A stretch of DNA of 64,000 nt from Diplonema papillatum (GCA_030068145.1 JAPJBO010000211.1:186001-250000); one strand, 5' to 3'. Counted from the first letter of the stretch, positions 21,680 through 34,400 are shown. Notes: a model not told the origin generated them from the letters alone. Numbers and translations: made by a program.

Positions 21680-22490
21680 CCATCCGAAGTAATTATCCAT
21701 CATCGGAAAGGCAAAGAAAGAGAGATGTCAGACACAAACTTGAGAACTTGCTCACTTGCGAACAGGATAGTGTGTGCCGGCGGACCGCGCGCGCTTAGAG
21801 AAGCTCTGTCGGAATTGGCAGCTAGCTTTTGGCCTCATTGCACTCGGTCGTCTTCGGTCATGGCACTCAGGTCTTGGCTTGAGTGCCATCCGAAGTAATT
21901 ATCCATCATCGGAAAGGCAAGGAAGGAGAGATGTGAGAGATGTCAGACACAAACTTGAGAACTTGCTCACTTGCGAACAGGATGTGTGTGCCGGCTGACC
22001 ATGTCAATGGGCCAACCGCGCGCGTTTTGAGAGAAGCTCTGTCGGAATTGGCAGCTAGCTTTTGGCCTCATTGCACTCGGTCGTCTTCGGTCATGGCACT
22101 CAGGTCTTGGCTTGAGTGCCATCCGAAGTAATTATCCATCATCGGAAAGGCAAGGAAAGAGAGATGTGAGAGATGTCAGACACAAACTTGAGAACTTGCT
22201 CACTTGCGAACAGGATAGTGTGTGCCGGCTGACCATGTCAATGGGCCAACCGCGCGCGTTTTGAGAGAAGCTCTGTCGGAATTGGCAGCTAGCTTTTGGC
22301 CTCATTGCACTCGGTCGTCTTCGGTCATGGCACTCAGGTCTTGGCTTGGGTAATCGAGTTCGCACCCACGCCAGCCGCGTAATTATCCTTCATCGGAAGA
22401 GGCAAGGAAAGAGAGAAGCCAGACAAACCTGAGAACTTGCTCACTAGCGAACGGGATAGAGTCTGCCTGTTGACCATGTCCATGGGCCAT
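21680..22490 (+). repeat. Tandem array, about 208-250-base unit, four copies
   Basis: Units begin near 21688, 21896, 22130 and 22380 at AATTATCC(A/T)TCATCGG. They share CACAAACTTGAGAACTTGC and GAGAGAAGCTCTGTCGG. The last unit is the most diverged. Confidence 0.85.
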
Positions 22491-22497
22491 CCAGGCG

Positions 22498-22930
22498 TGA
22501 GTTCCAGCCAAGGAGAACGCCCAATACTTTGCTTTCCAGTCAAGAAGAACGTCTAATACCTTGAGTTCCAGTCAAGAAGAGCACCTAATACCTTGAGTTC
22601 CAGTCAAGAAGAACGTCTAATACCTTGAGTTCCGGTCAAATAGAAGCCCAATGCCTTGGGCTCCAGCCAAGAAGAACGCCCAATACTTTGATTTCCAGTC
22701 GAGAAGAACGCCGAATACTTTGAGTTCCAGTCAAGAAGAGCACCTAATACCTTGAGTTCCAGTCAAGAACAACGCCTAATACCTTGAGTTCCAGTCAAGA
22801 ATGCCCGAATACTTGAGTTCCAGTCAAGAAGAACACTCCATACCTTGAGTTCCGGGTCGAGAAGAACTCCGAATCCACTGTGTTCCAATCAAGAAGAACG
22901 CCCAATACCTTGAGTCCCAGTCAACAAGCA
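22498..22930 (+). repeat. Minisatellite, about 32-36-base unit
   Basis: About 13 imperfect copies of CCTTGAGTTCCAGTCAAGA with AGAACGCC-type spacers. The array ends about 120 bases before the start codon of beta-COP 2. Confidence 0.85.
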
Positions 22931-23049
22931 CGCCGTCGCAGTCCAGACTGAGCGAAGCACCGCCGGAAACACAAGACGATACCAGGTCGGGGGCCGGACA
23001 CAATCCATCCCCACCCCCTCCCACCCACGGCGGTTTCTCCGGTGCTACA

Positions 23050-26000
23050 ATGAGCAGCGCGGTGGAGACGCAATGTCCGCTGCTGGTCAGCTATGACAAG
23101 CAGTCGCCGACGCAGAAGGAGCTGCGGGAGAAGATCGAGAAGGGAGACACGGCCACGAAGATCGAAGCGGTGAAGGACATGATCGCGCTGACCCTCAACG
23201 GCGAGCCGCAAACGAAGATGATCATGCCGGTCATCCGGTTCATTCAGCCGGCAGGGTCTACCACGTCGACAAAGGTGTCCAGCGACCCGCTTATCCACAC
23301 CTTGAAGAAAATCGTCCTGTACTTCTGGGAGGTCATGGACAAGGTAGACTCCAAAGGCAACCTCCTCCCGGAGCTCATCCTCGTCGTGGACTCGCTGCGC
23401 CGCGACCTGTCCCACCCCAACGAGTTCGTCAGGGGGGCGACCCTCCGGTTCCTGTGCAGGCTGAAGGAGAAGGAGATTCTCGAGCCCCTCGCACCGACCG
23501 TCCTGGAGTGCCTTGCGCACGCCCACGGGTACGTGCGCAAGAACGCGGTTTTGGCGATTCTCAACATCTACAAGAGGGTGCCCGAGGCTTTGCCGGACTC
23601 GCACGAAGTCATCGAGACGCTGCTCGAATCCGAGACCGACATCACCGCGAAGCGGAACTGCTTCCTCATGCTCTTCCACTGCGTTCCGGACAGAGCAGTC
23701 GAGTACCTCCGCAGCATCATGGACACCCCGGCGCTGGGCCAGGTACCGGCAACTTTTAATTCTTGTGTGAGCACCTGCTTTGTAGGAAATACTTGAGGAG
23801 GCTGCCAGCTGCAAAAGATCAAAGGAGGTAAATGTGCTGCGGCCCACACGAAACGCAGGTGAATCTGGGTTCAGTGGCGGGCGTAAGCGTTCAACAAAAA
23901 AGACCCACTTTGTAGTTGTATTGTTTCTCTCTCTCTCTCTCTCTCTCCAGAGAACGCATCCAGGTGTGCGTGGAAAAGGCCTGGGACTGCTAAGGCGTGG
24001 CTACCCCCCCCGCCCCTGCCCCTCCCACACGGTGCACTAGTCATGCAATTTACTAGTCACTTACTACTGATCTTACTAGTCATAAATCTTACTAGTCATA
24101 AATCTCACTAGTCACTTACTACTGATCTTACTAGTCATAAATCTTACTAGTCATAAATCTTACTAGTCATAAATCCTTCTAGTTATAAACGCGTGGGGGG
24201 CCCAAGACTAAATTCAAAGCGAATTTCTTCTTGGTGTCGGTCGCAACACTTACAAACATGGCTAGCCGTATTTAAGCATACCTACTACCCACATACCACC
24301 CGCCTCACAGCCTCAATGGTCAACCGGAGACCCTAAAACACCGAACCTCTAAACCACAATAAACGCTATAAATCTTGCTAGTCACATGACTACCGTCAGT
24401 AAGAATGACTACTGCAGTAGTCATTCTTACAAGTGAATGAGTCCACTTTTGTGGAAAGAAAACGTACTCTCAAGAATATTTGACCACTAGTAAGAATGAC
24501 TACTCATTGTGACTAGTCATTATGTCACGTCAAATCAGCAGTAAGCATTTTTCAGTAGTAATCCGGCTAGTTAGAACACTGTTTTTCCAATGACTAGTGC
24601 ACCGTGTACGGAGCCGTTCTGACTCTCTTGACGCTGGAGACCTATACCTCTATCCCAGTCTTTCCATTGCTTTTGCAGCCTTGGATCCACACCAAATCCA
24701 ACAGGGCGGTGACGTGTTTCAGCTGGCCGTCGTCGAGCTCCTCAAGCAGCTTATGCAGACGAACCCCGAAGACAAATCGCAGTACATCAAGGTCATCTTC
24801 ACTCTCCTGCAGAGCCAATCCGAAGTATGTGCTTCCGAACCCCTTTTTAGTGTTCCCTTTGCGCTCAGGACAACAGCTGGATCCTGCTGGGGCTCCTCTT
24901 TTTCATTGTACTAACAATCTTGCGGGCTACAATGCACCGAGCAGGCTCCACTGGCGAAGACATCGTGCTTGTTGATCAGAACATCAACCATACTGAGCCG
25001 GTCCCTCCCTATCTCTTGCGTGGGGGGCCCAAGACTAAATTCAAAGCGAATTTCTTCTTGGTGTCGGTCGCAGCACTTACAAACATGGCTAGCCGTAGTT
25101 AAAGTGTATAAGCATACCTACTACCCTCATACCACCCGCCTCACAGCCTCAATGGTCAACCGGAGACCCTAAAACACCGAACCTCTAAACCACAATAAAC
25201 GCTAGAAACTGCATCAAAGTGCCTGCCGCTGTTTATCGCAGTGAATCACGGTCCACCACGGTCTATCAGGTCCATCCCTAGTCCCTAGAGCTGCATCGAA
25301 TTGCCCGGTGCTGTATTCTTCGGTCTATCACGGTCTATCAAGAGGGATGGACCGTCAACATACAAATACGCCGCAAAAAAGAAACCCGTTCGACGATGGC
25401 CACCCGGAGACTTGGAGACCCCTCTCCAGCGAACGTTCACTCTAAAACAAACGGGGCTTGCGTGTCAGGCTTTGCACCCTCCGACCTCGCTTTGGGCGAG
25501 TGGATATGAGGAGTTCGCTTGGAATCGTACTGATTCCAACTCGACGCTGTCAATGAACGCAATTGGTGGACAAGTCTGGTGCCAGCACCCGCGGTAATTC
25601 CAGCACAACCACGACTTACAGAGGAGTCCTCCCTTTTTGTATGCCGCGATGTGTAGAAGATTTCGTAGATACTCTTTCGCAACCCCATGCATTTCTTTTG
25701 CACCAAACACGGAAAGAAACGGTCATACGGTACCAAGAAGACAGCTGGTCATACCACACGGTGCACCCCACTGAGGAGGGTGCGCCGTGTAGTGAGGCGA
25801 CCGGAAACTCCTCGGAGAGATGGTCCCTGCACTCCAACTCGTCTCTCTCTCTCTCTCTCTCTCGGAAATGTCAGCGCGGTAGCGATGGCAGCGAGAACAC
25901 ATATAGGTGGGAGGGTAAGCACCGACTAACCCCCCCCTTACAGGCTGTTCTGTTCCCATGCGCAACCACACTTCTTGCCTTGACGTCTTCCCCTACGGCT

Positions 26001-28492
26001 ATCAAGGCATCGGCCACGACGCTGGTCAACCTGCTGAACAAGAGCAGCGACCACAACGTGAAGATCGTGATCGTCGGCAAACTGGAAGACATCAAGAAGC
26101 GGTTCCCCGAGGCGCTTTCGCAGCTGACGATGGACCTCCTCCGCTGCCTCGTGGGCTCTGAGATCGAGATCCAAAAGCGGGTGCTGACGCTCGCGTCGGG
26201 GCTGGTCACGCAGAAGAACGTTGAGAAGGTCATCACCTTCTTGAAGAAGGAGCTCGTCGAGAGCAGCGCGACAACGACTTCGACGCACGACGAGGAGTAC
26301 CGGAAGGGCCTCATCAAGTTCATCCACCAGTCGACGGTGAAGCACAATTCGGTCGCCCCGATGATCGTCCCCATTTTGATGGACTTCGTCCTCGAAAACA
26401 GCAACGCCGCCGTCGACGCGATGCTGTTCGTGCGGGAGACCATCCAACGCCAACCCGACCTGCGCGAGGACGTCGTCTCGAAGCTGGCGCTCTCCTTCGA
26501 CTCGATCACGTCCGTCCGCGTGTTCCGCCTAGCCCTGTGGATCCTCGGCACCCACAGCGCGAGCTACGAAGAGGTCATGAACGTCCTCCGCGCCTTCAAA
26601 ACGGCCCTCGAGCCCTTCCCCCTGTGGCTCCCCGAGCAAGTCGACGACGCCGTCGACCCCGACACAGCCACCGCCGGCGGCGGCGCGACCGTCCGAGAAG
26701 ACGGCACGTACGTCATGTCCGTCATCCCCGAAGGCAAGCCCGCGAAAACGGAGAACACATCCTTCCGGTATGGGCAGGGGGGAAACGTCCAGGAATTCAC
26801 AACAGCTGTCAAAGTGGGAGAAATTGGGAACAACCCCACTGTAGTGAGCTTTTTGTACTAGTCTTGCGGGTTGTAATATGCAGACTAAAAACTCTAAAAA
26901 GACTCTAAAATCCCGGATTCTCAAGCGAGCTATAACTCTGACCACTAAAAAAGACGTTGGCAGCGTGGTTTTGTCGTTGATCAGAAGTCCTCGCCTAATA
27001 ATGACAGGAGAGTTCCGCTAGTTCGCACAAGCAAAAGAAAGCGCCATACTAGTCTTTCTCCGATTCAGGGTGTCGTCATCTCTTCAGTGGCTAGGCTTGT
27101 TCGGGGGGCAATCAGATGCACCGCAGCATGGCCGGCAGGGTAGTTTGTACAGGGTCAGGAGGCTTGCCTGGTGGCCACGAATGTCGTGCATTTTCAAGCA
27201 CTGGCGTCAAAGCTTGCCATGAACAGAGCTCTAAACGTGGGGGTTTAACCCAACGACAATTTCTTTGGCACCTTAAGCAAACCCGGTTAAAACGTCGGTA
27301 ACTCAACACACGCAACACACGCAGGTCCATAGTGACGAATGGCGACTTTTTCCTGGCTTCGGTGCTCGCAAGCAGCCTGGTGAAGCTGGTCTGTACCGCG
27401 TACAGCTTCAACATGAAGCAGTCGGCGAAGGAGCACGTCCGGGACGAGGCTAAGATGATCATCACTGAGCTCATCAACCTCGGCATCCACAAGGAGATCA
27501 GCTTCGACGCACACGAGAGGCTCCAGCTGTGCAAGAAGCTGCTCTCGAAGCCGACGCATCCGATGATGAAGACCTTCACCGAAACGTCGCTCAAGGGCTT
27601 CTCCGAGATGCTGAAGGAGGAGGACCTGACCGGGCAGGAGGAGGTCGCTCCCGTCGAGAAGAAGTTCATCGCCGTCGACCAGCCGCTGCTGTTCTCGCAG
27701 TTCGCGAAGCGCGGGGCCGGCGACCCGCAGTACTTGGACATGGAAGACGTTACCGTCGCGGCGAACAACGAGGTTCTTCAGAAGGACGCCATCAAGAACG
27801 TGATGCAGCTCACGGGGCTGTCAGACCCGGTATACGTCGAGGCCACCGTCCAGGTCCACCGGTTCGACATCTTGCTGGAGATGCTTGTCGTCAACAAAAC
27901 TCAGGACACCCTCCAAAACCTGACCGCCGAGCTCGTCACCGTTGAGAACCTGAAGCTCTGCGAACGGCCGCAGACGTACACTGTGGCGCCGGGGGAGGAG
28001 GTGACCATCAAGGCGAACATGAAGGTGTCGTCGACCGAAGCCGGCGATATCTTCGGGAACATCGTGTACGACTACTCTCGCCCCGGTTCCGACCAGGCTG
28101 TCATCGTGCTGAATGACTTGCACATCGACATCATCGACTACATCCACCCTGCCTCGTGCAACTCGAACCAGTTCAGAAACATGTGGCAGGACTTCGAGTG
28201 GGAGAACCCGCTGACGGTGCAGACGGAGCTGAAGAGTCTCAAAGAGTACCTCGACCGCATCGTGAAGCTCACAAACATGCGGTGCCAGTCCAGCTCCACG
28301 TCGCTCGCTGGCGACGCCGACTTCCTCAGCGCCAACCTGTACGCGAAGTCCTCCTTCGGTGAACCGGTCGTTGCGAACATCAGCATCAGCACTACCCCGA
28401 CGGGCATCGAAGGCTACGTGCGTGTCCGCTCCCGCTCCCAAGGCATCGCCCTCGCTCTGGGCAACAAGGTCGTCAAGCACCAGAAGGCTTGA
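23050..28492 (+). CDS. COPB1: Coatomer subunit beta (beta-COP), copy 2
   Basis: Four exons: 23050-23742, 24705-24824, 25944-26767 and 27325-28492, giving 934 residues. Introns are GT-AG with phases 0, 0 and 2 at the same positions as in copy 1, and exons 1 and 2 have exactly the same lengths (693 and 120). Exons 1-3 carry the adaptin-like trunk and exon 4 the C-terminal and appendage domains. By eye the two proteins are roughly two-thirds identical in exon 1, so the duplication is old and both copies are kept under selection. The introns share no sequence except inserted R1, R3 and R5 repeats. Degraded 3' copies follow the stop codon. Either copy could form the COPI coat, and specialised coats are possible. 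Confidence 0.95.
23765..23926 (+). repeat. R1 dispersed repeat in beta-COP 2 intron 1
   Basis: It begins 22 bases after the 5' splice site and is truncated at its 3' end into a (CT)n run (23926-23948). Confidence 0.85.
24040..24185 (+). repeat. Array of ACTAGTCATAAATCTT units in beta-COP 2 intron 1
   Basis: About eight AT-rich units built on TTACTAGTCATAAATC, with further scattered ACTAGTCATT/AATGACTA motifs to 24600. Several are arranged as inverted pairs. Confidence 0.75.
24188..24366 (+). repeat. R5 dispersed repeat, type a
   Basis: Contains CGTGGGGGGCCCAAGACTA, ACATGGCTAGCCGTA and a GGAGACCCTAAA(A) block. It recurs nearly identically at 25017-25204. Confidence 0.8.
24908..24940 (+). repeat. 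R3 head fragment in beta-COP 2 intron 2
   Basis: Only the first 30 bases of R3 remain, 83 bases after the 5' splice site. Confidence 0.6.
25017..25204 (+). repeat. R5 dispersed repeat, type a, in beta-COP 2 intron 2
   Basis: Second copy of the 24188 element, so introns 1 and 2 of the same gene carry the same insertion. Confidence 0.8.
25560..25604 (+). pseudogene. 18S rDNA fragment (530-loop region) in beta-COP 2 intron 2
   Basis: Matches the highly conserved segment ending GCCGCGGTAATTCCAGC of 18S rRNA with a few changes (GCACCCGCGG instead of GCAGCCGCGG). Weaker 18S-like similarity may extend upstream to about 25515. Confidence 0.85.
26855..27057 (+). repeat. Chimeric R3/R4 repeat in beta-COP 2 intron 3
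   Basis: The head (GTACTAGTCTTGCGGGTTG) is R3, the tail (TTCCGCTAGTTCGCACAAGCAAAAG, to GCGCCATACTA) is R4, and an R5 3'-end fragment sits between them (about 26906-26942). It starts 87 bases after the 5' splice site. Confidence 0.65.
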
Positions 28493-29420
28493 ACCTTCGA
28501 AACCCGCCTCCGGTGGTCGTCACCGGATACCAAGGCTCCCCACCAGCTGTGACAAGCTGAAAGGGTACCTGCGCAGATGGCAAACGCAGAGAACTTGCTT
28601 GCCGCTGGTGTGTGCAAAGCAAGTGGAATCTAGCCACGACGTAGCCGACACGTCGTCCCAGCATCCACCCAGTCGGGTGGGCAGGGAAGAGCTTGCGATC
28701 CTTTTTTCACAACCACAACCCCGACGGGCATCGAAGGCTACGTGCGTGTCCGCTCCCGTTCCCAAGGCATCGCCCTCGCTCTGGGCAACAAGGTCGTCAA
28801 GCACCAGAGGGCTTGAACCTTCGAAACCCGCCTCCGGTGGTCGTCACCGGATACCAAGGCTCCCCACCAGCTGTGACAAGCTGAAAGGGTACCAGCGCAG
28901 ATGGCAACCGCAGAGAACTTGCTTGCCGCTGGTGTGTGCAAAGCAAGTGGAATCTAGCCACGACGTAGCCGACACGTCGTCCCAGCATCCACCCAGTCGG
29001 GTGGGCAGGGAAGGGCTTGCGCTCCTTTTTTCACAACCACAACCCCGACGGGCATCGAAGGCTACGTGCGTCTCCGGGTTTGCTCCCGAAGCCTCACTCC
29101 GGCAACAAGGTCAAGCAAGGCTCGCTTCTTCGAAACCCGCTGCCGGTGGTCGTCACTGGCTATCCAAGGCTTCCCAGCAGCTATGAAAAGCTGAAAGAGC
29201 ACCTGCGCAGATGGCAACCACAGAGAACTTGCTTGCCGCTGTTGTGCGCAAAAGCAAGTGGAGAAGCTAGCCACGACGTGGCCGGCACGTTGTCCGGACG
29301 TCTACCCAGCTGGGTGGGCAGGGAAGAGCTTGCGCTCATCCCGACGGGCATGCGCGTCTCTGCTCTCGCCCAAAGCATCGCCCTCGCTCTGGGCAACAAG
29401 GTCGTCCAGCACCATTAGGC
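28493..29420 (+). pseudogene. Tandem 3'-end copies of beta-COP 2
   Basis: A unit made of about 100 bases of the gene's end plus about 220 bases of 3' flank repeats with periods of about 324, 312 and 296 bases. The first copy (28716-28815) is nearly identical to the gene's end, and later ones (29040-29120, 29340-29420) are progressively degraded. Confidence 0.85.
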
Positions 29421-29695
29421 TTGATTCTTCGAAACCCGCTGCCAGTGGTCGTCACCGGCTATCCAATGCTTCCCAGCAGCTATGAAAAGCTGACAGGGCA
29501 CCTGTGCAGATGGCAACCACAGAGAGCTTGCTTGCCGCTGTTGTGTGCAAAGCAAGTGGAATCTAGCCACGACGTGAGTTGTCCGAGCGTCTGCCGCCGG
29601 GTGGGCAGGGAAGAGCTGGGCGCTCCTTTTTTCAGTGTCGTCGCCGCGGGGAAAAGCGGAGTCGCGAGCGTCGTTTATGCCTCTTCCTGACCCAG

Positions 29696-30016
29696 GGTGG
29701 ACCTGGCCGTCATCATCCTGAATGGCCTGGAGCATCTCACCCGTCCCGCCTCGTCTTGTGAAGTCTCCAAACAAATTCAGAAGTTCTCTCGGCCGCATTG
29801 TGAAGCTCACCAACATGCGATGCCAGTCCTATTCCACGTCGCTTGCGGGCGACGCCGATTGCCTAAGCGCCAACCTGTCCGACGAAATCTTCCTTCGGAG
29901 GACCGGTGGTTTTGCGAGCGTCAGCACAAACCCCCGACGGGCATCGAAAGCCACGTGCGTGTCCAATCTCGCACCCAAGGCATCGTCCTCGCTAACAAGG
30001 TTGGCCAGAACGCTTG
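29696..30016 (+). pseudogene. Longer decayed 3' copy of beta-COP 2
   Basis: Corresponds to the last 400 or so bases of exon 4 with several deletions. Recognisable blocks match Met-Arg-Cys-Gln-Ser, Gly-Asp-Ala-Asp and the closing Gln-Gly-Ile region. Confidence 0.8.
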
Positions 30017-30247
30017 ATTCTTCGAAATCTGCCATGGTTTGTCACAGGATACTAAGAGCTCCCCCAGCTATGACAAGCCAAAACGGCAGCGCTGCTGTAT
30101 GCATCGTAGCAGGTACTAAGCCGGTCCATCCCGATCCACCGTGATCCACCGCTATCCCCTGCGGATGGCAAAAGCAAGTGCAATCTCTGCCGCGGCATGC
30201 CAGGCAAGGTGTCTGAGCGTCTACGCCGGGGAAACTTCCTCCTTCTC

Positions 30248-30345
30248 AGTGCTAACAATCTTGCGGGTTGCCCGTCCATGTCTTATGCAGGCTGATACGA
30301 CGTAGGCGGCGTGTATCGATGGCTGACCAGAATGTATTGTGCAAC
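30248..30345 (+). repeat. R3 dispersed repeat, 3'-truncated and diverged
   Basis: Begins GTGCTAACAATCTTGCGGG and loses similarity after GGCTGACCAGAAT. Confidence 0.65.
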
Positions 30346-30451
30346 GGTATAAGAGCCAGAAGTTACATTCAGATATATAGGAGCCAAAATCTTGTTGTGC
30401 GCACAAGCGGAACTCACCTGCCTACCTAACTTTCATGTAATACGCACCCAT
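30346..30451 (-). repeat. R4-type repeat, reverse strand
   Basis: On the minus strand it reads TGCGTATTACATGAAA...GGTAGGTAGGCAGGTGAG, then GCGCACAACAAGATTTTGG, as at 46009-46095. It is fused to an FkbM gene fragment. Confidence 0.7.
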
Positions 30452-30538
30452 TGCCTCGCTTTGACGCCCGAAAAGCAGCTTTGATGCCGCAGCGCCGCCG
30501 CGTCGAGCTGGTCGAGGTTGAGCCGGACCTCCGACACA
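30452..30538 (-). pseudogene. Fragment of the FkbM methyltransferase gene, reverse strand
   Basis: The reverse complement matches about 47373-47455 of the FkbM gene with a few changes. It lies 17 kb from that gene and is joined to the same R4-type repeat as the fragment at 45886. Confidence 0.85.
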
Positions 30539-30832
30539 AGCTGAAACGACGCGGACAACGCATGTTGGCGGTTGGTCAGAATTCCTAGCCTGACAACGAG
30601 ACGGGGGGGGGGGCAAGCACAAGCGGGGAAACGATCAACAAGCAAAACGAAGCGCTCAGCCGGGTTCCTCGACCCGCACACGCTGCCCGCAATCCCCCGG
30701 CCATTCCGCGGAAGGCAGCCCCCAGTAGTCCCACGGGAGCGGGCAACCCGGCTAGCCCGACCCCGAAGGCCACTCTTGGCGCGTCCCGGGATAGCGGAGA
30801 ACCCCCTTCCTCTCCAAAAGGTTCTCCCCGTG

Positions 30833-30971
30833 ACGGATTCGCCTGTGCTCTGGTAGCACGGGTGGTCCTGGCTGTGACGAGCTACGAACAGCCGCCTGAC
30901 AAACCAGACTCACACCGCAGTCCTGTCCGCAGGCACTCAGGTTCCGCGCTGATGATGGTCCGCCGAGAGCC
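30833..30971 (+). repeat. R6 dispersed repeat
   Basis: GC-rich block starting ACGGATTCGCCTG and including CTGACAAACCAGACTC. It recurs at 44921-45100 and 50459-50590. The function is unknown. Confidence 0.7.
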
Positions 30972-31120
30972 CCCGTGCCCTTTTCCGAAGGCAGGGCCCG
31001 CAGAGCCGCGCGCTCGCGCCGAAGCGGAGCGAGGGCCGACAGCGCGTTTCGGGTGCCCGGGGCGCGGGGTGGCCGCACGTCGCCGGCCGATGCGGCGCCG
31101 AGCAGACGCCTGTCTTTTTT

Positions 31121-31414
31121 TTACATAAGCGCCAGCTTGAAAGGAAATGCTCGACGATGCTGCCCGACAAAGAACAGAAGGGATCCAAAGTGCTGTAACT
31201 ACCGAACCACGTGTTGAACGGACGTGAGGTCATGCGGGTCTACCCCTACACGACAAATCACACAAACACAACAGGTCAAAGGTCCTGAGTGAGAAAACAA
31301 CACACGGTGGTGTAAGCGAAGAACAAATCAGATTGTGTTTGTATTGTATTTGCCCCTTACCTCTATATTTCCCCCCTTCCATTCGGAGTCGAAGCAGCTA
31401 CGTCGAGTATTTTT
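31121..31414 (+). repeat. R2 dispersed repeat, full-length copy
   Basis: Intergenic copy nearly identical to 14158-14448. It runs directly into R4. Confidence 0.85.
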
Positions 31415-31415
31415 G

Positions 31416-31536
31416 TGTTAACAATGCATTTGTTGGTACTAAAAATTAGTAGTTGGCAGCGTACTACATGAAACTTACCAAAGCAGGTGAGTCTAGTGTG
31501 CACAAACAAAAGAAAGCGCCATACTAATTTTTTAGT
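31416..31536 (+). repeat. R4 dispersed repeat, full-length copy
   Basis: Follows R2 at the shared GAGTATTTTT end, giving an R2-R4 chain. Confidence 0.8.
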
Positions 31537-32188
31537 GCCACGGCCGCGAGGACTCGCGCAGTCGCAAGCGTCGTTGCTGCTTCCTCGTGATCCAGGGGAG
31601 GGAACCACCCTGAATGGATGGGTTCCATCCATCCTGCCTCCTTCAATCTCAAAACAACTACAGAGGCATTGGCCGTGCGACGGAGCTGACGGTCTCCAAA
31701 GTACCTCAAGGGCCGTTGCAGCTCGCCCAACGCTTGCCAATCCATGCCCCCTTCAAAACGCGTGTACGTGTCCACTTTAGAAGCGGGCGTGGCTCCCGCT
31801 TTTCAAACTCCAGCCGTTCAGCTTCACCAGCCTCTCTGAGGTTGGACCCCGCAGGGGATACCTTAACACATCTTCTCCGCCTCCGTCTGCTGCTGAAATT
31901 GCGAAAAGCGACGACGTCCCCGCGCCCCTTGCGGGTCTCGGCCTTCATTCTATCCCCCCGTATCGTCGCCCGTTTGTTTCTCTCGTTTTCAGGGTATATT
32001 CTAAAAGGATGGGTCGAATAACAACACCTGTGTTGTTATTCGATTTGTCGAGTACTAAGAATGATAGGGAACAGTAGGCAGGCAAAACAATAGTAAGTAT
32101 TCTGCCAGCCTGCGCGTGCCAAATAACTGTCGTCTTATATTTCGACCCCTTCAGGATTCTGAACAATCGGGGGTTGAGGGGTCCGAAA

Positions 32189-32254
32189 CCTCAAAGGAGG
32201 TAAATGTGCTGTAGCCCGCAAGAAACACGGGTAAATCTGGGTGTAGTGGCGGCG
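32189..32254 (+). repeat. Internal fragment of R1
   Basis: Only the AAAGGAGGTAAATGTGCTG to GTGGCGGCG part of R1 is present, with changes. Confidence 0.65.
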
Positions 32255-32401
32255 ATTTTTTTGTGATGTGTACAGGGTTTCTTCGGGCCAAAATCTGGCA
32301 AGTTGATCGTTCTTTTCTTGAGTTGGACCCCTCCCTAGAATACACCCTGGTTTTTGCATTTGGAGACGTCCGCCGTTTTTCCTTTTTTTCGCCACGCAGG
32401 C

Positions 32402-33353
<952 letters not shown>

Positions 33354-33734
33354 GCCACGCAGGCGACCAGCCAGGTCGGGCCTCGCCGTTTGCATTTCTC
33401 CCCCGCCCCCTCCCTCTCCCCACTATTTTCTCTCTTCCCCCTTTCTTCTTCTCCACTCGTACGGTTCGTCGCTGTCATCCTGATTCCATCCCTTTCTCCC
33501 GCTAATAGTTCGTCTCTTTTCCAGCTGGTGCTCACGCTGATGCCCGGTAGGCTCGATGGCATCGCTTCCCCGACGTGAACAAGCTCACCTGTAGTCATTT
33601 CGATCGTGGTTCAGACAGCATCCTTGGCCCCCTACGTGCCTTTACAAAGGGGTATCGCGCAAATCCTGGAGCGGCGTTGCCCGATACTGATTTCCTGAAA
33701 AAAACGCAGTCGGCGCACACGTGTGTCCCGAATC

Positions 33735-34066
33735 CAGCGACACCTCCCGAAAGTGAGCCAAGGGCGAAGGACGTATCTGCGGCTGCTGCGGCAGTTGCCC
33801 GGTGGAAGGGGAACGTGTTTTCCCAACTACTTTGAAGCCCCTCCCGACCGTAGCATCCGAGGAAGGTGCAAACATGGAGGGTGCTACGGTAGCCGTGCAC
33901 GGGTCTTGGGCGCGTGCCTCGTGCAGGGCGGGCGCTTTGTGATCCGCCGCGAAAGTCTCTCCTGGTGCAGTCCGGAGAGGCCGGCGCCAAGTTTCGGCTC
34001 ACAGCCGGTTAACCTTAAGGGAGAGAGAGCGCAGACACAATCCATCTTAAAAAGGACCACACACAC
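33735..34066 (+). repeat. R8 repeat, copy 1
   Basis: Matches 38555-38911 over its whole length. The two copies flank the sulfatase gene as direct repeats. No open frame is shared. Confidence 0.85.
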
Positions 34067-34231
34067 TTGGGTCCTGAATCCGGAAGAACGGAAGCTGAGG
34101 CGGAGGAAAAGAGGCCCCGCGTAATCGTGAGTTTTCGCACATGGTCTACAACATGCCCAGGACAGGGGGAAACCTGCGGCGGTGAAGTAACGAAGCTCAT
34201 CCGAGTGTCCGATGAAACTTCTTGTCAATAA

Positions 34232-34400
34232 GTGGTAGCCGTTTCACAGGCTCCCTCTCCGGAATCGAACCCTAATTCCCCGCTACCCGTTACAGCCACG
34301 GGAGTCCACTACACTACCGTCAAAACCTGATAGGGCAGAAGCTCTTGCGGGCTTGCACCGACTTGAAGTCGTGTGCCATCACTCGATTGACCCGTTTCAT
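34232..34400 (-). pseudogene. 18S rDNA fragment, reverse strand
   Basis: The reverse complement contains the conserved 18S blocks GGGTTCGATTCCGGAGAGGG and AACGGCTACCAC. The match is clear to about 34341 and weaker beyond. It splits a reverse-strand R7 copy (about 34150-34225 and 34410-34520). Confidence 0.85.

Noticed and set aside
24040-24185. CRISPR-like array
   Set aside because: The short AT-rich units lack unique spacers of constant length, and the sequence lies in a eukaryotic intron.
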